NCBI RefSeq assembly: GCF_042682045.1
Contig: NZ_JBHUGS010000001.1
Coordinates: 744,001 to 808,000, forward strand
DNA length: 64,000 nt
From: Sphingomonas_R arantia
GTDB lineage: Bacteria > Pseudomonadota > Alphaproteobacteria > Sphingomonadales > Sphingomonadaceae
Direction: 5' to 3'
The position numbers were made by a program, and so were the translations under genes. The notes under the pieces were generated by a model that saw only the letters and a list, made by a program, of their open reading frames with translations, ran no database searches and was not told the DNA's origin. Numbering within the stretch: the first letter of the stretch is position 1; each line of letters starts with the position of its first letter. Shown in pieces: positions 1-9,205 of the stretch.

Positions 1-40
1 GACGGGAAGTCCGGGGTCGCGTGCCGTCAGGCGCGGGCGG

Positions 41-1468
41 ATGACATGGGGGATAGACTTGGCGAACTGGAACAGGCGGAAGCTGGTGGTCGATCGGGCG
101 GACATGGCGCCCGAGCATCGGCTGAGCCGGACGCTCGGCTGGCCGCATCTGGTGGCGTTGGGCGTGGGCGCGATCGTCGGCACGGGCATCCTGACGCTGA
201 TCGGCGTGGGGGCGGCGAAGGCGGGGCCTTCGGTGATTTTGTCGTTCGTCATCGCCGGCGCGATCTGCGCGTGCGCGGCGCTGGCCTATGCCGAGATGGC
301 GACGATGATCCCGGCGTCGGGCAGTGCCTACACCTACACCTATGTCGTGATCGGCGAGCTGGTCGCGTGGATCATCGGGTGGAGCCTGATCCTGGAATAT
401 AGTCTGGTGGTGAGCGCGGTGGCGGTCGGCTGGTCGGGTTATGCCGCGCCGCTGCTGCAGGCGTGGGCCGGGGTGCCGATGGCGATCATGCAGGGGCCGG
501 AACTGGGCGGGATCGTGAACCTGCCGGCGATCGCGATCATCGCGGTGGTGGCGGGGCTGCTGACGCTGGGGACCAAGGAAAGCGCGAACCTGAACGCGTT
601 GCTGGTGGTGGTGAAGATCGTGGCACTTGCGGTGTTCGTGGCGGTGGCGCTGCCGTATTTCCAGCGGTCGAACCTGGAGCCGTTCATGCCGTTCGGCTTT
701 GCGCGCACGACCGGACCGGACGGGGTGGAGCGCGGCGTGATGGCGGCAGCGGCGATCATCTTCTTCGCATTCTACGGATTCGATGCGATCGCGACGGCGG
801 CGGAGGAGACCAAGAACCCGGGCCGCGACCTGCCGATCGGGATCGTCGGGTCGATGGTGCTGTGCATCCTGATCTACATGGGCGTGGCGGCGGCCGCGGT
901 CGGTGCACTGTCCTACACGCGCTTTTCGGACAGTCCGGAGCCGCTGGCGCTGATCCTGCGCCTGCTGGGGCAACCGGGGGCGGCGAACTACCTGGCGGCG
1001 TCGGCGGTGGTGGCGTTGCCGACGGTGATCCTGGCGTTCTTCTACGGCCAGTCGCGGATCTTCTTCACGATGGCGCGCGACGGGTTGCTGCCGGGGGCGC
1101 TGGCGACGGTGTCGAAGCGCGGCACGCCGGTGCGGATCACGCTGTTCACCGCAGTGATCGTCGGCACGATCGCCGGGCTGTTCCCGCTGGCGGAGATCGC
1201 CGCGCTGGCCAATGCCGGGACGCTGGCGGCGTTCGTCGCGGTGTCGGTGTGCATGCTGATCATGCGGGCCCGGGCACCGGAGGCGGCGCGGACGTTCCGC
1301 ACGCCGTTGCCCTGGCTGGTGGGTGGCTTTGCGATCCTTGGATGCCTGTATCTGTTCGCCAGCCTGCCGGTGCGGACGCAGGGCTATTTCCTGCTGTGGA
1401 ACGTGATCGGGCTGCTCATCTACTTTGCGTTCGCCGGCCGGCGAAGGGTGTCAGCCGGCGAGGCGTGA
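41..1468 (+). CDS. APC-family amino acid permease
   Basis: This is a 475-residue inner-membrane amino acid transporter of the APC superfamily, closest in look to the cationic amino acid (CAT/YfnA) branch. About twelve hydrophobic segments run from residue ~35 to the end. The first contains the glycine-rich GVGAIVGTGIL stretch that forms the unwound substrate-binding part of helix 1 in this family. The conserved FFAFYGFDAIATAAEE block lies near the middle (residues ~245-260). A later ATG at 104 is a possible alternative start, but the hydrophilic N-terminus from 41 has the usual length. The substrate cannot be told from sequence; no transport partner or regulator gene is adjacent. A long palindrome directly follows the stop. 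Confidence 0.9.
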   Translation: MTWGIDLANWNRRKLVVDRADMAPEHRLSRTLGWPHLVALGVGAIVGTGILTLIGVGAAKAGPSVILSFVIAGAICACAALAYAEMATMIPASGSAYTYTYVVIGELVAWIIGWSLILEYSLVVSAVAVGWSGYAAPLLQAWAGVPMAIMQGPELGGIVNLPAIAIIAVVAGLLTLGTKESANLNALLVVVKIVALAVFVAVALPYFQRSNLEPFMPFGFARTTGPDGVERGVMAAAAIIFFAFYGFDAIATAAEETKNPGRDLPIGIVGSMVLCILIYMGVAAAAVGALSYTRFSDSPEPLALILRLLGQPGAANYLAASAVVALPTVILAFFYGQSRIFFTMARDGLLPGALATVSKRGTPVRITLFTAVIVGTIAGLFPLAEIAALANAGTLAAFVAVSVCMLIMRARAPEAARTFRTPLPWLVGGFAILGCLYLFASLPVRTQGYFLLWNVIGLLIYFAFAGRRRVSAGEA

Positions 1469-1483
1469 TATCTAGCCACTGAT

Positions 1484-1545
1484 CCGTTTGGTTCGAGCCT
1501 GTCGAGAACTCAGCGCGGAGTTCTCGACAGGCTCGAACCAAACGG
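1484..1545. repeat. Long intergenic palindrome, family A copy 1
   Basis: Two 27-base arms (1484-1510 and 1519-1545) are exact inverted copies around an 8-base loop, with core TTCGAGCCTGTCGAGAAC. The same core recurs at 15831-15898 and 43397-43458, each time between genes. It sits between the ends of two convergent genes, so it could also act as a bidirectional terminator. Confidence 0.9.
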
Positions 1546-1564
1546 GGTTGGGCATGGTGATCCG

Positions 1565-3067
1565 CTACGGACGGTAGAGGCTGGCGGCGTCGGACTTGAA
1601 CTGAGCGCCGCTGTCGTTGCGGCTGTAGAACATGTGGCCGCCGGGATAGACGCGCAGCTGGACGCGCTCCGCCACGCCGAACGCCGGCATCTGATCGACG
1701 ATCAGGCGGGAGGCGAAGAACGGGCAGGACAGGTCGTCCCAGCCGTGGACGATCAGGACGCGCATTTTGGGGTCGTTGGCGATCGCCTTCCGCAGGTCGG
1801 TGACCGGCGCGTCGGCGGGTTTGCCGCGGTCCCACGCCTCGTTCACGCTGTAGGACAGCGCATTGTAGCGCGCGTCGGTCTTCCAGCCGACCTCGCGCGT
1901 CACGAAATCGACCATCGCGCTGGTGGTGGGGGCGATCAGTGCGTCGAGGATCGGGTCGTTGGACTTTTGTTGCGGCGACCAGGGGAAGGGATCGAACGCG
2001 GTGACGTTGGAATCGTACACGCTGCCGATCGTGCCGTCGCCGCGGTGGATCTCACGCAGATACGTGCGACTGTCGACGCGCCCGCCGAGCCGTTTGACGA
2101 GCGCGGGATCGAGCCCGGTGAGTTCGGTAACGCGCGTGACGAGGCGGCCGGTGGCATCGGGATCGGACCGCCCACGCAGCAAGTCGCGCGCGAAATCGCC
2201 GCGTGTATAGGCCTCAACCTCAGCCATCGCCGTGGGGGTCAGCTGTCCGCGACGTTCAAGGTTCGCGGCGGCCATCGACGGCAGGTCGATCATCCAGGGG
2301 AGCGGCGAGAGCGCGGTGGCATCGTCGCCGGACGCGGGGTCGAGATAGGGCGAGACCATGATGAGGCCGTTGACGCCGACGCCGATCTGCGACTGGAGTT
2401 CGTAGGCGATCCGCGGCGCGCGGTAGCCGCCATAGCTTTCGCCCATGAGATATTTGGGCGAGCGCAGCCGGCCTTCCTTGACGAGCCAGTCGTAGACGAT
2501 CTTGGACAAATACCGGACGTCGGGGTCGTTGGCGTAGAACGCCTTCTTCGTCTGGGCTTCGTCCACCAGGCTGCGGCTGAACCCGGTGCCGATCGGGTCG
2601 ATGAAGACGAGGTCGGTGAGGTCGAGCCAGCTGTTCGGATTGTCGCGTGCGATGGGCGAGTCCGAGGGGGCATCGCCCTGCGCACCGAACTGGACGCGCT
2701 TGGGGCCGACCGCGCCGAGGTTGAGGTAGACCGAGGCCGCACCGGGGCCGCCGTTGAACGCGAAGGTGACCGGGCGGGCGGGGTCGCGGCCGGGGACGGT
2801 GTAGGCGGTGTAGACGACCTGGCCGATCTCCTTGCCCTTGTCATCGCGCACCGCGAGCGTGCCGACGGTGGCGCGGTAGGTGATCATGCGCCCGCCGATC
2901 CGCGCGGTTTCGGTGACCGTCTTGTCCGCCGGAAGCGGCGGCAGGCTGCTGCTGTCGTCGGCCTTCCTCTCGACGGTGGTGGTGGTCTTGTCGGGCTTGT
3001 CCTGCGCGTGGGCGGCGACGCCGGTGGCGAGCAGGAGTGCGGCCGTCAGGAGGCGGGGGAGGGTCAT
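1565..3067 (-). CDS. Secreted S10-family serine carboxypeptidase-like protein
   Basis: A 500-residue peptidase of family S10 (serine carboxypeptidases). The start at 3067 gives a clean signal peptide (MTLPRLLTAALLLATGVAAHA), so export to the periplasm is expected. The nucleophile serine is in GESYGG, the acid in VHGWDDLSCPF and the catalytic histidine in YPGGHMFYSR near the C-terminus; the oxyanion region GGPGAASVYLN is also present. The reading frame stays open upstream to 3400, but that part is only the shadow of the neighbour. Its ATG overlaps the TGA of the S9 peptidase gene (ATGA), so the two are translationally coupled. Together they suggest peptide scavenging, an inference from the pairing. 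Confidence 0.93.
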   Translation of the reverse strand: MTLPRLLTAALLLATGVAAHAQDKPDKTTTTVERKADDSSSLPPLPADKTVTETARIGGRMITYRATVGTLAVRDDKGKEIGQVVYTAYTVPGRDPARPVTFAFNGGPGAASVYLNLGAVGPKRVQFGAQGDAPSDSPIARDNPNSWLDLTDLVFIDPIGTGFSRSLVDEAQTKKAFYANDPDVRYLSKIVYDWLVKEGRLRSPKYLMGESYGGYRAPRIAYELQSQIGVGVNGLIMVSPYLDPASGDDATALSPLPWMIDLPSMAAANLERRGQLTPTAMAEVEAYTRGDFARDLLRGRSDPDATGRLVTRVTELTGLDPALVKRLGGRVDSRTYLREIHRGDGTIGSVYDSNVTAFDPFPWSPQQKSNDPILDALIAPTTSAMVDFVTREVGWKTDARYNALSYSVNEAWDRGKPADAPVTDLRKAIANDPKMRVLIVHGWDDLSCPFFASRLIVDQMPAFGVAERVQLRVYPGGHMFYSRNDSGAQFKSDAASLYRP

Positions 3068-5166
3068 TGCGGGCTTTCTGCTGCTGGGCTGGCGGGCGTG
3101 GCTGGGGCCGCGGGGACAGGCGCGCCGGGGCCGGTGCGGTAGCGGTCGAACCAAGCGAGGATGGCGCTGGCCTTGGCCGCGGATTGCGACGGGCGGGCGG
3201 TGAAGCCGCCGTGGCTGGCGCCGGGGACCTTCACGAGTGCGGTCGGCACGCCGCGGATCTGGAGCGCTGCGTAATATTGCTCCGCCTCCGACACCGGCGT
3301 GCGGTAGTCGTCGCTGCCGACCACGACCAGCGTCGGGGTCTTCACGTTGCCGACGATGCTGAGCGGCGAGCGTTTCCAGTAGCTCATCGGATCCTCCCAC
3401 GGGAGCTTCGAGAACCAGTAGCGCGAGGTGAAGAGCGTGTTGTCCATCGTCAGCGCCTCGCTGACCCAGTTGATGACCGGTTTCTGCGTCGCGGCGGCCT
3501 TGAACCGGTCGGTCTTGCCGACGATCCAGGCGGTCAGCACGCCGCCGCCCGACCCGCCGGTGACGAACAGGTTCTGCGGGTCCGCCGTGCCGTCCGCGAT
3601 CGCCGCGTCGACCGCGGCGATCAGGTCGTCATAGTCGGCGGACGGGTAGTTCTTGTCGATCAGGTTGGCGAATTCCGCGCCGTAGGAGGTCGAGCCGCGC
3701 GGGTTTGTCCACAGCACGGCATAGCCGGCCGCGGCGTAGAGCTGCACATCGGTGGCGAAGCTCGGCCCGTAGGCGCTGTTGGGGCCGCCGTGGATTTCGA
3801 GGATCAGCGGCAGGCGGCGGCCCGGTACATGGCCGGCGGGGGTGGCGATCCAGGCGTCGATCGGGCGGCCATCGGGCGCGGTGACCGCGATCTTGCGAAC
3901 CGGGGCGAGCGCCTTCGTGCCGGTCAGCACGGCGTTCAGCTGCGTCAGGCGGCGGGGCTTGCCGCCGCTGTAGACCCAGACGTCGGCGGGGGCGCCCGCA
4001 TCGCCGCCGGTGTAGGCGATCGTCCCGCCGCGCGAGACCGAAAATTCGCCGCCGGTATAGGGCCGGTCGAGCCCGCCGCCTGCGACATTGTCGACCAGCG
4101 GCGTCATCCGGCCGTCCAGGGCGATCCGCGCGATCCGGCGGCGGCCGTGGTCGTCATAGTCGGCGTAGAGGCCGCGGCCGTCCGCCGCCCAGACGGCATC
4201 CTCGATCCCGCGATCGAGCGAGGCGGTAAGCGACCGCGCGCCGCCGGCGTTGCGATCGCCGATATAGAGCTGCGTATTCTCGTAGCTGCGGCGCTTGTCG
4301 TCGAAGCCGAGCCAGGCGATGCGCGCGCCGTCGGGCGAGACGCGCGGCTGGCCGTCCGGCCCGTCGCGGGTGGTGAGCGTCCGCATCGTGGCGGTCGCGA
4401 CGTCGACGGCGATGACGTCGGAGTTCATGACCTGGCGATCCGCCTCCGGCCCGCGTATCGCGGCGAACACGATCTCGCGACCGTCGGGGGTCCAGGACAG
4501 CGGGCCGCCATCGTCGAACGCGCCGAACGTCAGCTGCCGCACCGCGCCGCCGTCCGCCGCCACGACGAACAGGTGGTCGCGGCCGGGCTTCACGTAACCG
4601 GGACCGTCGTTGCGGTAGTTGACCCGGTCGATGACCGTCAGCGGCTCGGCCCATTTGGCGCCTTCCGGCTTGGGCGGGGCCTTGCCGAGCTTCGTCGCTT
4701 CGCCTGCGACGGTCGCGATATAGGCGAGGCGGGTTCCGTCGGGCGACCAGGCGAGCGCCTGCGGGCTGCCGGGGAAGCTTGTGACGCGGGCGCTGGCGCC
4801 GGTGGCGATCCAGCGGACGAACAGCTGCGATCCGTCGCCGTCGGGCGCGATATAGGCGACGCGGGTGCCGTCCGGCGACCAGCGCGGGCTGGAGCCCTGT
4901 GCGGCGAGCGGCGACTGGCGGCCGCTGGCGACGTCGATCAGCCAGAGCGAGGACTGCATCCGGTCGGTCATGATGTCGCCGGTGCGGCGGACATAGACGA
5001 TGCTGCGGCCGTCGGGGCTGATCTGCGGATCGGCGGCGATCGACAGGCCGAACAGGTCCGCGCCGGTGAAGCTGCGCGTCGGGGCGTCGGGTGGCGGGGC
5101 GGTGGGCTGCTGCTGCGCGAGTGCAGGCGTGGTGGCGAGGAGCAGGAGCAGGAGGGGTAGGCGCAA
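3064..5166 (-). CDS. Secreted S9-family (prolyl oligopeptidase-like) peptidase
   Basis: A 700-residue serine peptidase of family S9 (acylaminoacyl/dipeptidyl peptidase type). Residues 1-18 form a signal peptide ending in ALA. The N-terminal ~400 residues hold repeated WSPDG/SPDG blades of a beta-propeller. The C-terminal alpha/beta-hydrolase domain carries the serine in GGSGGG, the acid in GSDDYRTP and the histidine in SHGG. It is the first gene of a two-gene operon with the S10 peptidase, overlapping it by four bases. The propeller normally limits access to short peptides, so an oligopeptidase role in the periplasm fits; the exact specificity (for example post-proline) is not visible. Confidence 0.93.
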   Translation of the reverse strand: MRLPLLLLLLATTPALAQQQPTAPPPDAPTRSFTGADLFGLSIAADPQISPDGRSIVYVRRTGDIMTDRMQSSLWLIDVASGRQSPLAAQGSSPRWSPDGTRVAYIAPDGDGSQLFVRWIATGASARVTSFPGSPQALAWSPDGTRLAYIATVAGEATKLGKAPPKPEGAKWAEPLTVIDRVNYRNDGPGYVKPGRDHLFVVAADGGAVRQLTFGAFDDGGPLSWTPDGREIVFAAIRGPEADRQVMNSDVIAVDVATATMRTLTTRDGPDGQPRVSPDGARIAWLGFDDKRRSYENTQLYIGDRNAGGARSLTASLDRGIEDAVWAADGRGLYADYDDHGRRRIARIALDGRMTPLVDNVAGGGLDRPYTGGEFSVSRGGTIAYTGGDAGAPADVWVYSGGKPRRLTQLNAVLTGTKALAPVRKIAVTAPDGRPIDAWIATPAGHVPGRRLPLILEIHGGPNSAYGPSFATDVQLYAAAGYAVLWTNPRGSTSYGAEFANLIDKNYPSADYDDLIAAVDAAIADGTADPQNLFVTGGSGGGVLTAWIVGKTDRFKAAATQKPVINWVSEALTMDNTLFTSRYWFSKLPWEDPMSYWKRSPLSIVGNVKTPTLVVVGSDDYRTPVSEAEQYYAALQIRGVPTALVKVPGASHGGFTARPSQSAAKASAILAWFDRYRTGPGAPVPAAPATPASPAAESPQ

Positions 5167-5290
5167 CGGGGCAGCTCCGTCGATTATTACGATGCTGCAT
5201 CATGCCCGATCGTCACGGGGGCGCAATGGACGTTGGCGGCCGGGCGCGTGGGTTCGGCGCGCGGTTGTCGGTGTTGGTCGCAGGGGCGGC

Positions 5291-5956
5291 TTAGCGGGGT
5301 GGCGTTGCGCGTGCCGCGGCGTGGCGTTCGGCGTGGGTAAGGAGCGCGTCGAGATCCGCGCGGTCGATGTCGAACCCTTCGTGCATGTCGCGGAGCGCCG
5401 CGTCGATATCGGCACCGTGAAGCGTGACGGCGGGCGATACAGCGGCCGGGCGGTGCGGGTAGCGGTGTCCGGTCGCGCGGTGGAACAGCATCGCGATCAG
5501 CACGAAGACCAGCGAGTTGAGCCCGACCGGGAGCAGCGCGAAGCCGAAGCCGGCGGCGTGGACCGCGGGGCCGCCGATCACCGCGGTCAACGCGGCGGCC
5601 CCGCCGGGCGGGTGCAAGCAGCGGAGCAGTGACATCGCCAGGATCGCGCCGCCCACTGCGAAACCGGCGGCGAGTGCCATGTCAGGGATCAGCCGGAATG
5701 CCGCCACGCCGACGAGCGTCGACAGGATGTTGCCGCCGATCACGGGCCAGGGTTGCGCCAGCGGGCTGGACGGCACCGCGAACACCAGCACGGCCGATGC
5801 GCCGAGCGGGGCGACCAGGAACGGCAGGTCGGCCACCGGGAGCGGCACGAAGGCGCAAAGCAGGACGGTGAGCGTGATGCCGAGCGCCGCACCGAGGCAG
5901 GCGATCAGCCGGCCGGGCAGGGTCGCGCCGGGCAGGAGGAGGCGGAAGAATTGCAA
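5291..5956 (-). CDS. HPP family membrane protein
   Basis: A 221-residue protein with four hydrophobic segments in the first ~165 residues and the family signature LHPPGGAAAL (the HPP motif) in the third. The last ~50 residues are hydrophilic and face the cytoplasm by prediction. Some plant and cyanobacterial members of the HPP family have been linked to nitrite transport across membranes, but a role cannot be transferred safely here. It stands alone: the peptidase operon upstream is separated by about 120 bases. Confidence 0.88.
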   Translation of the reverse strand: MQFFRLLLPGATLPGRLIACLGAALGITLTVLLCAFVPLPVADLPFLVAPLGASAVLVFAVPSSPLAQPWPVIGGNILSTLVGVAAFRLIPDMALAAGFAVGGAILAMSLLRCLHPPGGAAALTAVIGGPAVHAAGFGFALLPVGLNSLVFVLIAMLFHRATGHRYPHRPAAVSPAVTLHGADIDAALRDMHEGFDIDRADLDALLTHAERHAAARATPPR

Positions 5957-6202
5957 GGTCGCGTCGTGTCCATCGTGGGGCAGTATCGGCGGTCATCCAC
6001 CTTGCCGGGTCAGGCCCCAACCGGCGGACGGGGCGATCGATCCGGGGGATCGTCTCTGGCGACATCATGCCGCGCGGATCGTTGCGTGACGCCGGCTCCC
6101 CTGCCGGGTCTACGGCCCGATGTACCGGTGCTTTTCGGCATATTGAGTGTGGTCGAGAGTTGTCATAGTCTCGTCATCTAACCGTAAAAACGGGAGTCGA
6201 GG

Positions 6203-6418
6203 ATGTTGGACAAGACCGAGCGTCGGGCCGAGGCCGCGGCCTGCCCGTTCTGCGAGAATATGGGCATGATCTGTTCGCCCGGATCGCACGACACGATGTA
6301 CATGCAGGGGTGCCGATGCGGTTGCCCGGTGAAGAGCGAGCCGTTCACGGCGATGATGCTGTCCGGTGTCGTGCTGGGCACGATCTCCGCCGTCGGGTTG
6401 CTCGCACTGGTTCACTGA
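6203..6418 (+). CDS. Small Cys-rich membrane protein, unknown
   Basis: A 71-residue protein of unknown function. The N-terminal half is soluble and holds seven residues able to bind metal (CPFC, a lone C in MICS, GCRCGC, plus His), while the last ~20 residues form one membrane segment (MMLSGVVLGTISAVGLLALV). A GGAG/GAGG ribosome-binding sequence precedes the ATG. A possible promoter (TTGTCA ... TAAAAA-like) lies in the 60 bases upstream. The layout suggests a tail-anchored zinc-ribbon-like protein. I do not recognise a family. Confidence 0.6.
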   Translation: MLDKTERRAEAAACPFCENMGMICSPGSHDTMYMQGCRCGCPVKSEPFTAMMLSGVVLGTISAVGLLALVH

Positions 6419-6435
6419 CCGGGCGGTTTCCGGCC

Positions 6436-6855
6436 TCAGCGCAGGTGGCGCAGCGTGTGCAGATCGGCATGGGCATAGTCGACGGTGCGGCGCGCGAACC
6501 GGACAACGAGGTTGACGAGCGGCGCGGTGCCGATGCCGCCGACCAGATCGGTGACGATGCCGGCGGTGCCGCGCGCGATGCGGGTGGCGTGGTCGTCCTC
6601 GACCGTTTCGACGACGTCGCCGAGCAGCGGCGCGCGTTCCGATAGCAAAGGACGATGCTGGAGCCGCGCGGCGACCTGCGCGCGGATCGCATCGTGGTTG
6701 CGCGCGATCGTCGTCTCGCCGTCGCCGGGATCGACCTGGACCGCGATGTCGTCGAATATCATCAGGACCGACTCGCCGTCCGCCACTGCGTCCACCGCCA
6801 GCCGCAGCGCGGTTTCGAAGCTGCGGGCGGTGACGGCGCGGGTGAGGTGTATCAT
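6436..6855 (-). CDS. Hypothetical protein, 139 aa
   Basis: Unrecognised soluble protein. From the ATG at 6855 it reads as a normal mixed alpha/beta sequence (MIHLTRAVTARSFETALRLA...), with no signal peptide or membrane segment. The frame stays open to 7530, but that upstream part runs antisense-frame through mmsB and is arginine-rich shadow. It lies 56 bases beyond the end of mmsB on the same strand and could be cotranscribed with it. No motif assigns a function. Confidence 0.55.
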   Translation of the reverse strand: MIHLTRAVTARSFETALRLAVDAVADGESVLMIFDDIAVQVDPGDGETTIARNHDAIRAQVAARLQHRPLLSERAPLLGDVVETVEDDHATRIARGTAGIVTDLVGGIGTAPLVNLVVRFARRTVDYAHADLHTLRHLR

Positions 6856-6911
6856 GACGCCGGGATAGCGCGGACCGGCCGGGTGTGACCAGCCCGCGCG
6901 AACCGCGTAGC

Positions 6912-7802
6912 TTAGCGGCCGGCCTTGCCGTCGAGGAAGCGGATCATCGCCGAAAAGTCCCGCCCGCCGTCGCCCGCGTTGGCGAGCGCCTGGTACAGCG
7001 CGCCGGCGGTGGCACCCATCGGCACGCTGGCGTCGGCGCCCTGCGCGGCCTCGATCGCCAGTTTCAGGTCCTTGAGCATCAGCGCGCTGGCAAAGCCGCC
7101 TTCGTAGCCGCGGTCGGCGGGGGTTTCGGGACCAACGCCCGGGACCGGGCAATAGCTCGTCATAGACCAGCTCTGCCCCGACGCCTGCGACGAAATCGCG
7201 TAGAAGGTGGCGAGATCGAGCCCGAGCTTTTCGGCGAGCAGGAACGCCTCGCACGTCGCGACCATCGTGGCGCCGAGCAGCATGTTGTTGCAGATCTTGG
7301 CAGCCTGCCCCGCGCCGGCAGCCCCGGCGTGGATCACCGCCTTGCCCATCGCGGCCAGCAAAGGTTCGGCGGCGGCGAACGCGTCCGCCGCGCCGCCGAC
7401 CATGAAGGTCAGCGTGCCGGCGTTGGCCGCGGCGATCCCGCCCGAGACGGGGGCGTCGACCATCCGGTAGCCGCGATCCGTGGCGGCGGACGCGACGGCG
7501 ATCGCCGAAGCGCCGTCGATGGTGGAGCAATCGATCAGCAACGCGCCATCCGGGGCCGCGCCGAATACGTCGGCTTCGTAGACCGCCCGGACATGGCGAC
7601 CGGCTGGTAGCATGGTGACGACGATATCCGCCTGCGCGACCGCGTCGCGCGCGGTTGCGGCGGGGGTGCAGCCGGCGTCCTGCGCGCGCGCGACCGCGTC
7701 TGCGGACAAGTCGAACGCGTGGACGGCGTGGCCCGCCTTAACGAGGTTCGCGGCCATGCCGCCGCCCATATTGCCAAGGCCGATGAAGGCGATTGTCGCC
7801 AT
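6912..7802 (-). CDS. mmsB: 3-hydroxyisobutyrate dehydrogenase
   Basis: A 296-residue NAD-dependent dehydrogenase that oxidises 3-hydroxyisobutyrate to methylmalonate semialdehyde in valine breakdown. The N-terminus has the dinucleotide-binding loop GLGNMGGGMAANL. The substrate-binding signature DAPVSGGIAAANAGTL is present, followed by the catalytic lysine region GAGQAAKICNNML. The start at 7802 is favoured by the strong AGGAGAG ribosome site and by the family N-terminus; the frame upstream to 7859 adds non-homologous residues. Other valine-pathway genes lie at 15027-18190, but mmsA (methylmalonate semialdehyde dehydrogenase) is not in the window. Confidence 0.92.
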   Translation of the reverse strand: MATIAFIGLGNMGGGMAANLVKAGHAVHAFDLSADAVARAQDAGCTPAATARDAVAQADIVVTMLPAGRHVRAVYEADVFGAAPDGALLIDCSTIDGASAIAVASAATDRGYRMVDAPVSGGIAAANAGTLTFMVGGAADAFAAAEPLLAAMGKAVIHAGAAGAGQAAKICNNMLLGATMVATCEAFLLAEKLGLDLATFYAISSQASGQSWSMTSYCPVPGVGPETPADRGYEGGFASALMLKDLKLAIEAAQGADASVPMGATAGALYQALANAGDGGRDFSAMIRFLDGKAGR

Positions 7803-8022
7803 GTCTCTCTCCTGTTTTATCGTTGGCACCGATGTCGGCGCGGACGCGGGGCATGGCAAGGGTCTGGTCGTTGCGAGGGGCGACCTGGTCGTTGTCCAGG
7901 GTCTGGCGGATTGGGGGCGCAGTCGTCAGCGTTGCAAACCGCTGGGCGCTTTCCTTTTCCCGGTGTCCTACTAGCGATTTCGGCAAGCTCGATGGGTCGC
8001 GAGGCCGGGCACGCAGGCTGAC

Positions 8023-8418
8023 TTACTCCCCTACCAGCCCGCCGACGCCTTTGACGATTGCCGCACCAATCGCGACCACGTTCAGGCCACCCGTACATCC
8101 GGCATCGCCGCGCGCGCCGACGCCCGTGCCGTCGCATCGACTTCCCGGGCGAAGCAGGGCTTCGCGTTCGCCCCGTGCGTCGGCACCCCTTGGGCCGGCA
8201 CCCCGAGACTCGGGCGGCAGGCGGTAGCGGTCGTCGCCCCGTCGTCCGCAGACCAGCACGTCATCCGGGTCCTGCGGTCCGGCGCAGGATCGCGCCGGTT
8301 CGACGCCCGTCAGGCCCTTGTATCGCGCCATCAGCTCGGCAGCAGACTGCCCCATCGCAGGCGCTTCCGTCATCGCGCAAAGCCAAAAGATCAGGTGGAG
8401 TTGTGGTTTTCCTAACAC
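8023..8418 (-). CDS. Small secreted protein of sphingomonad type, unknown
   Basis: About 131 residues from a GTG at 8418 (the frame is open to 8535). A hydrophobic N-terminus (LHLIFWLCAMTEAPAMG) looks like a signal peptide, followed by QSAAELMARYKGLTG, a single C, then DPDDVLVCGRRGDDRYRLP. That last block resembles a recurrent motif in small exported proteins of sphingomonads, recalled from experience rather than searched. The C-terminus ends in a small hydrophobic helix. Start choice is uncertain: no clear ribosome site precedes GTG 8418 or the ATG at 8475. Function unknown. Confidence 0.5.
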   Translation of the reverse strand: MLGKPQLHLIFWLCAMTEAPAMGQSAAELMARYKGLTGVEPARSCAGPQDPDDVLVCGRRGDDRYRLPPESRGAGPRGADARGEREALLRPGSRCDGTGVGARGDAGCTGGLNVVAIGAAIVKGVGGLVGE

Positions 8419-8683
8419 CGCTTTGGCGCCGGCATGGCGATCCGAACCGGTCACTCTGTTTGCCCAAGCAATCATGTAACGGATTTGATCGGCATGGGTT
8501 TGAAGAGTGGCGGCGGGGGCACATCGCGTCAACATCCGTGATGCGGCGCAATCCGTTGCAAAGCGGTTCGCCGCGGAGTGGAACCGGTCATCGACGGCCT
8601 ATTACGGGCGGCTTGCGGACAAGAGCGAGCATGGCCGGCATGGATAGCGCCGACCCTTAAGTGCCGGCGCGGCCAGTGAGCCC

Positions 8684-9205
8684 TTACGGGGTCTCGCGAA
8701 CGCCGAAAAGGCGGGCGAGGGCCAGGTTGGGGTGGTCGGTGCCGCAGCCGGGGAGGGCGCGGACGGTGCCGGCGGTGGCGCGCTCGCTGAGATAGTCAGA
8801 GCCGTCGGGGCAGGGGGTCGCGGGGCCGCCGGTGGTGATCGCGGTCGCGATGCGGCCGGACATATAGTCGAAGGTTTCGGGCGCGAGCCGCTTCGCCTCG
8901 CGCGTGTCCGGCGTCCAGGCGCCGTCGCGGAACGACAGGGTGACGATGGTGCGTTGCGACTCGGTGCCGGTGCGGCGGGCGTCGAAGATGGTGGCGACGG
9001 TGCCGCCCGGCGCGATGTCGGTGAAGCGGAACGCGTCGCCGGCGAGTGCGGGGAGGCCCGAGGCGGCGACGATCCGGGTCAGGTCGCGCGTGGCGGCCGC
9101 GCCGGCGGAGAAGGCGGGAGTAGTAGTAGCGGCGGCGGGGGGTGGAGCGGGCGCAGCGGTGATCGGTTGGAGCATGAGCATCAGGCCGGTCACCACTGCA
9201 AACAT
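8684..9205 (-). CDS. Hypothetical secreted protein, 173 aa
   Basis: Unknown protein with an N-terminal signal-like hydrophobic stretch ([20 protein letters not shown]), an alanine/proline/threonine-rich linker and a ~120-residue globular part with two cysteine pairs' worth of C residues (TPCPDG, LPGCGTD) that could form a disulfide in the periplasm. Its ATG overlaps the stop of the acyl-CoA dehydrogenase gene (TGATG), so it is the last gene of the MerR-dehydrogenase operon. The coupling suggests a linked role, but nothing in the sequence shows what. Confidence 0.65.
   Translation of the reverse strand: MFAVVTGLMLMLQPITAAPAPPPAAATTTPAFSAGAAATRDLTRIVAASGLPALAGDAFRFTDIAPGGTVATIFDARRTGTESQRTIVTLSFRDGAWTPDTREAKRLAPETFDYMSGRIATAITTGGPATPCPDGSDYLSERATAGTVRALPGCGTDHPNLALARLFGVRETP

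Noticed and set aside
1634..3142. A 502-codon plus-strand frame antisense to the S10 peptidase
   Set aside because: Composition is Arg/Ala/Gly-rich shadow of the GC-rich real gene, and the opposite strand has full peptidase motifs.
3037..5160. A 707-codon plus-strand frame antisense to the S9 peptidase
   Set aside because: Same reason: no domain pattern, while the minus strand encodes a complete peptidase with signal peptide.
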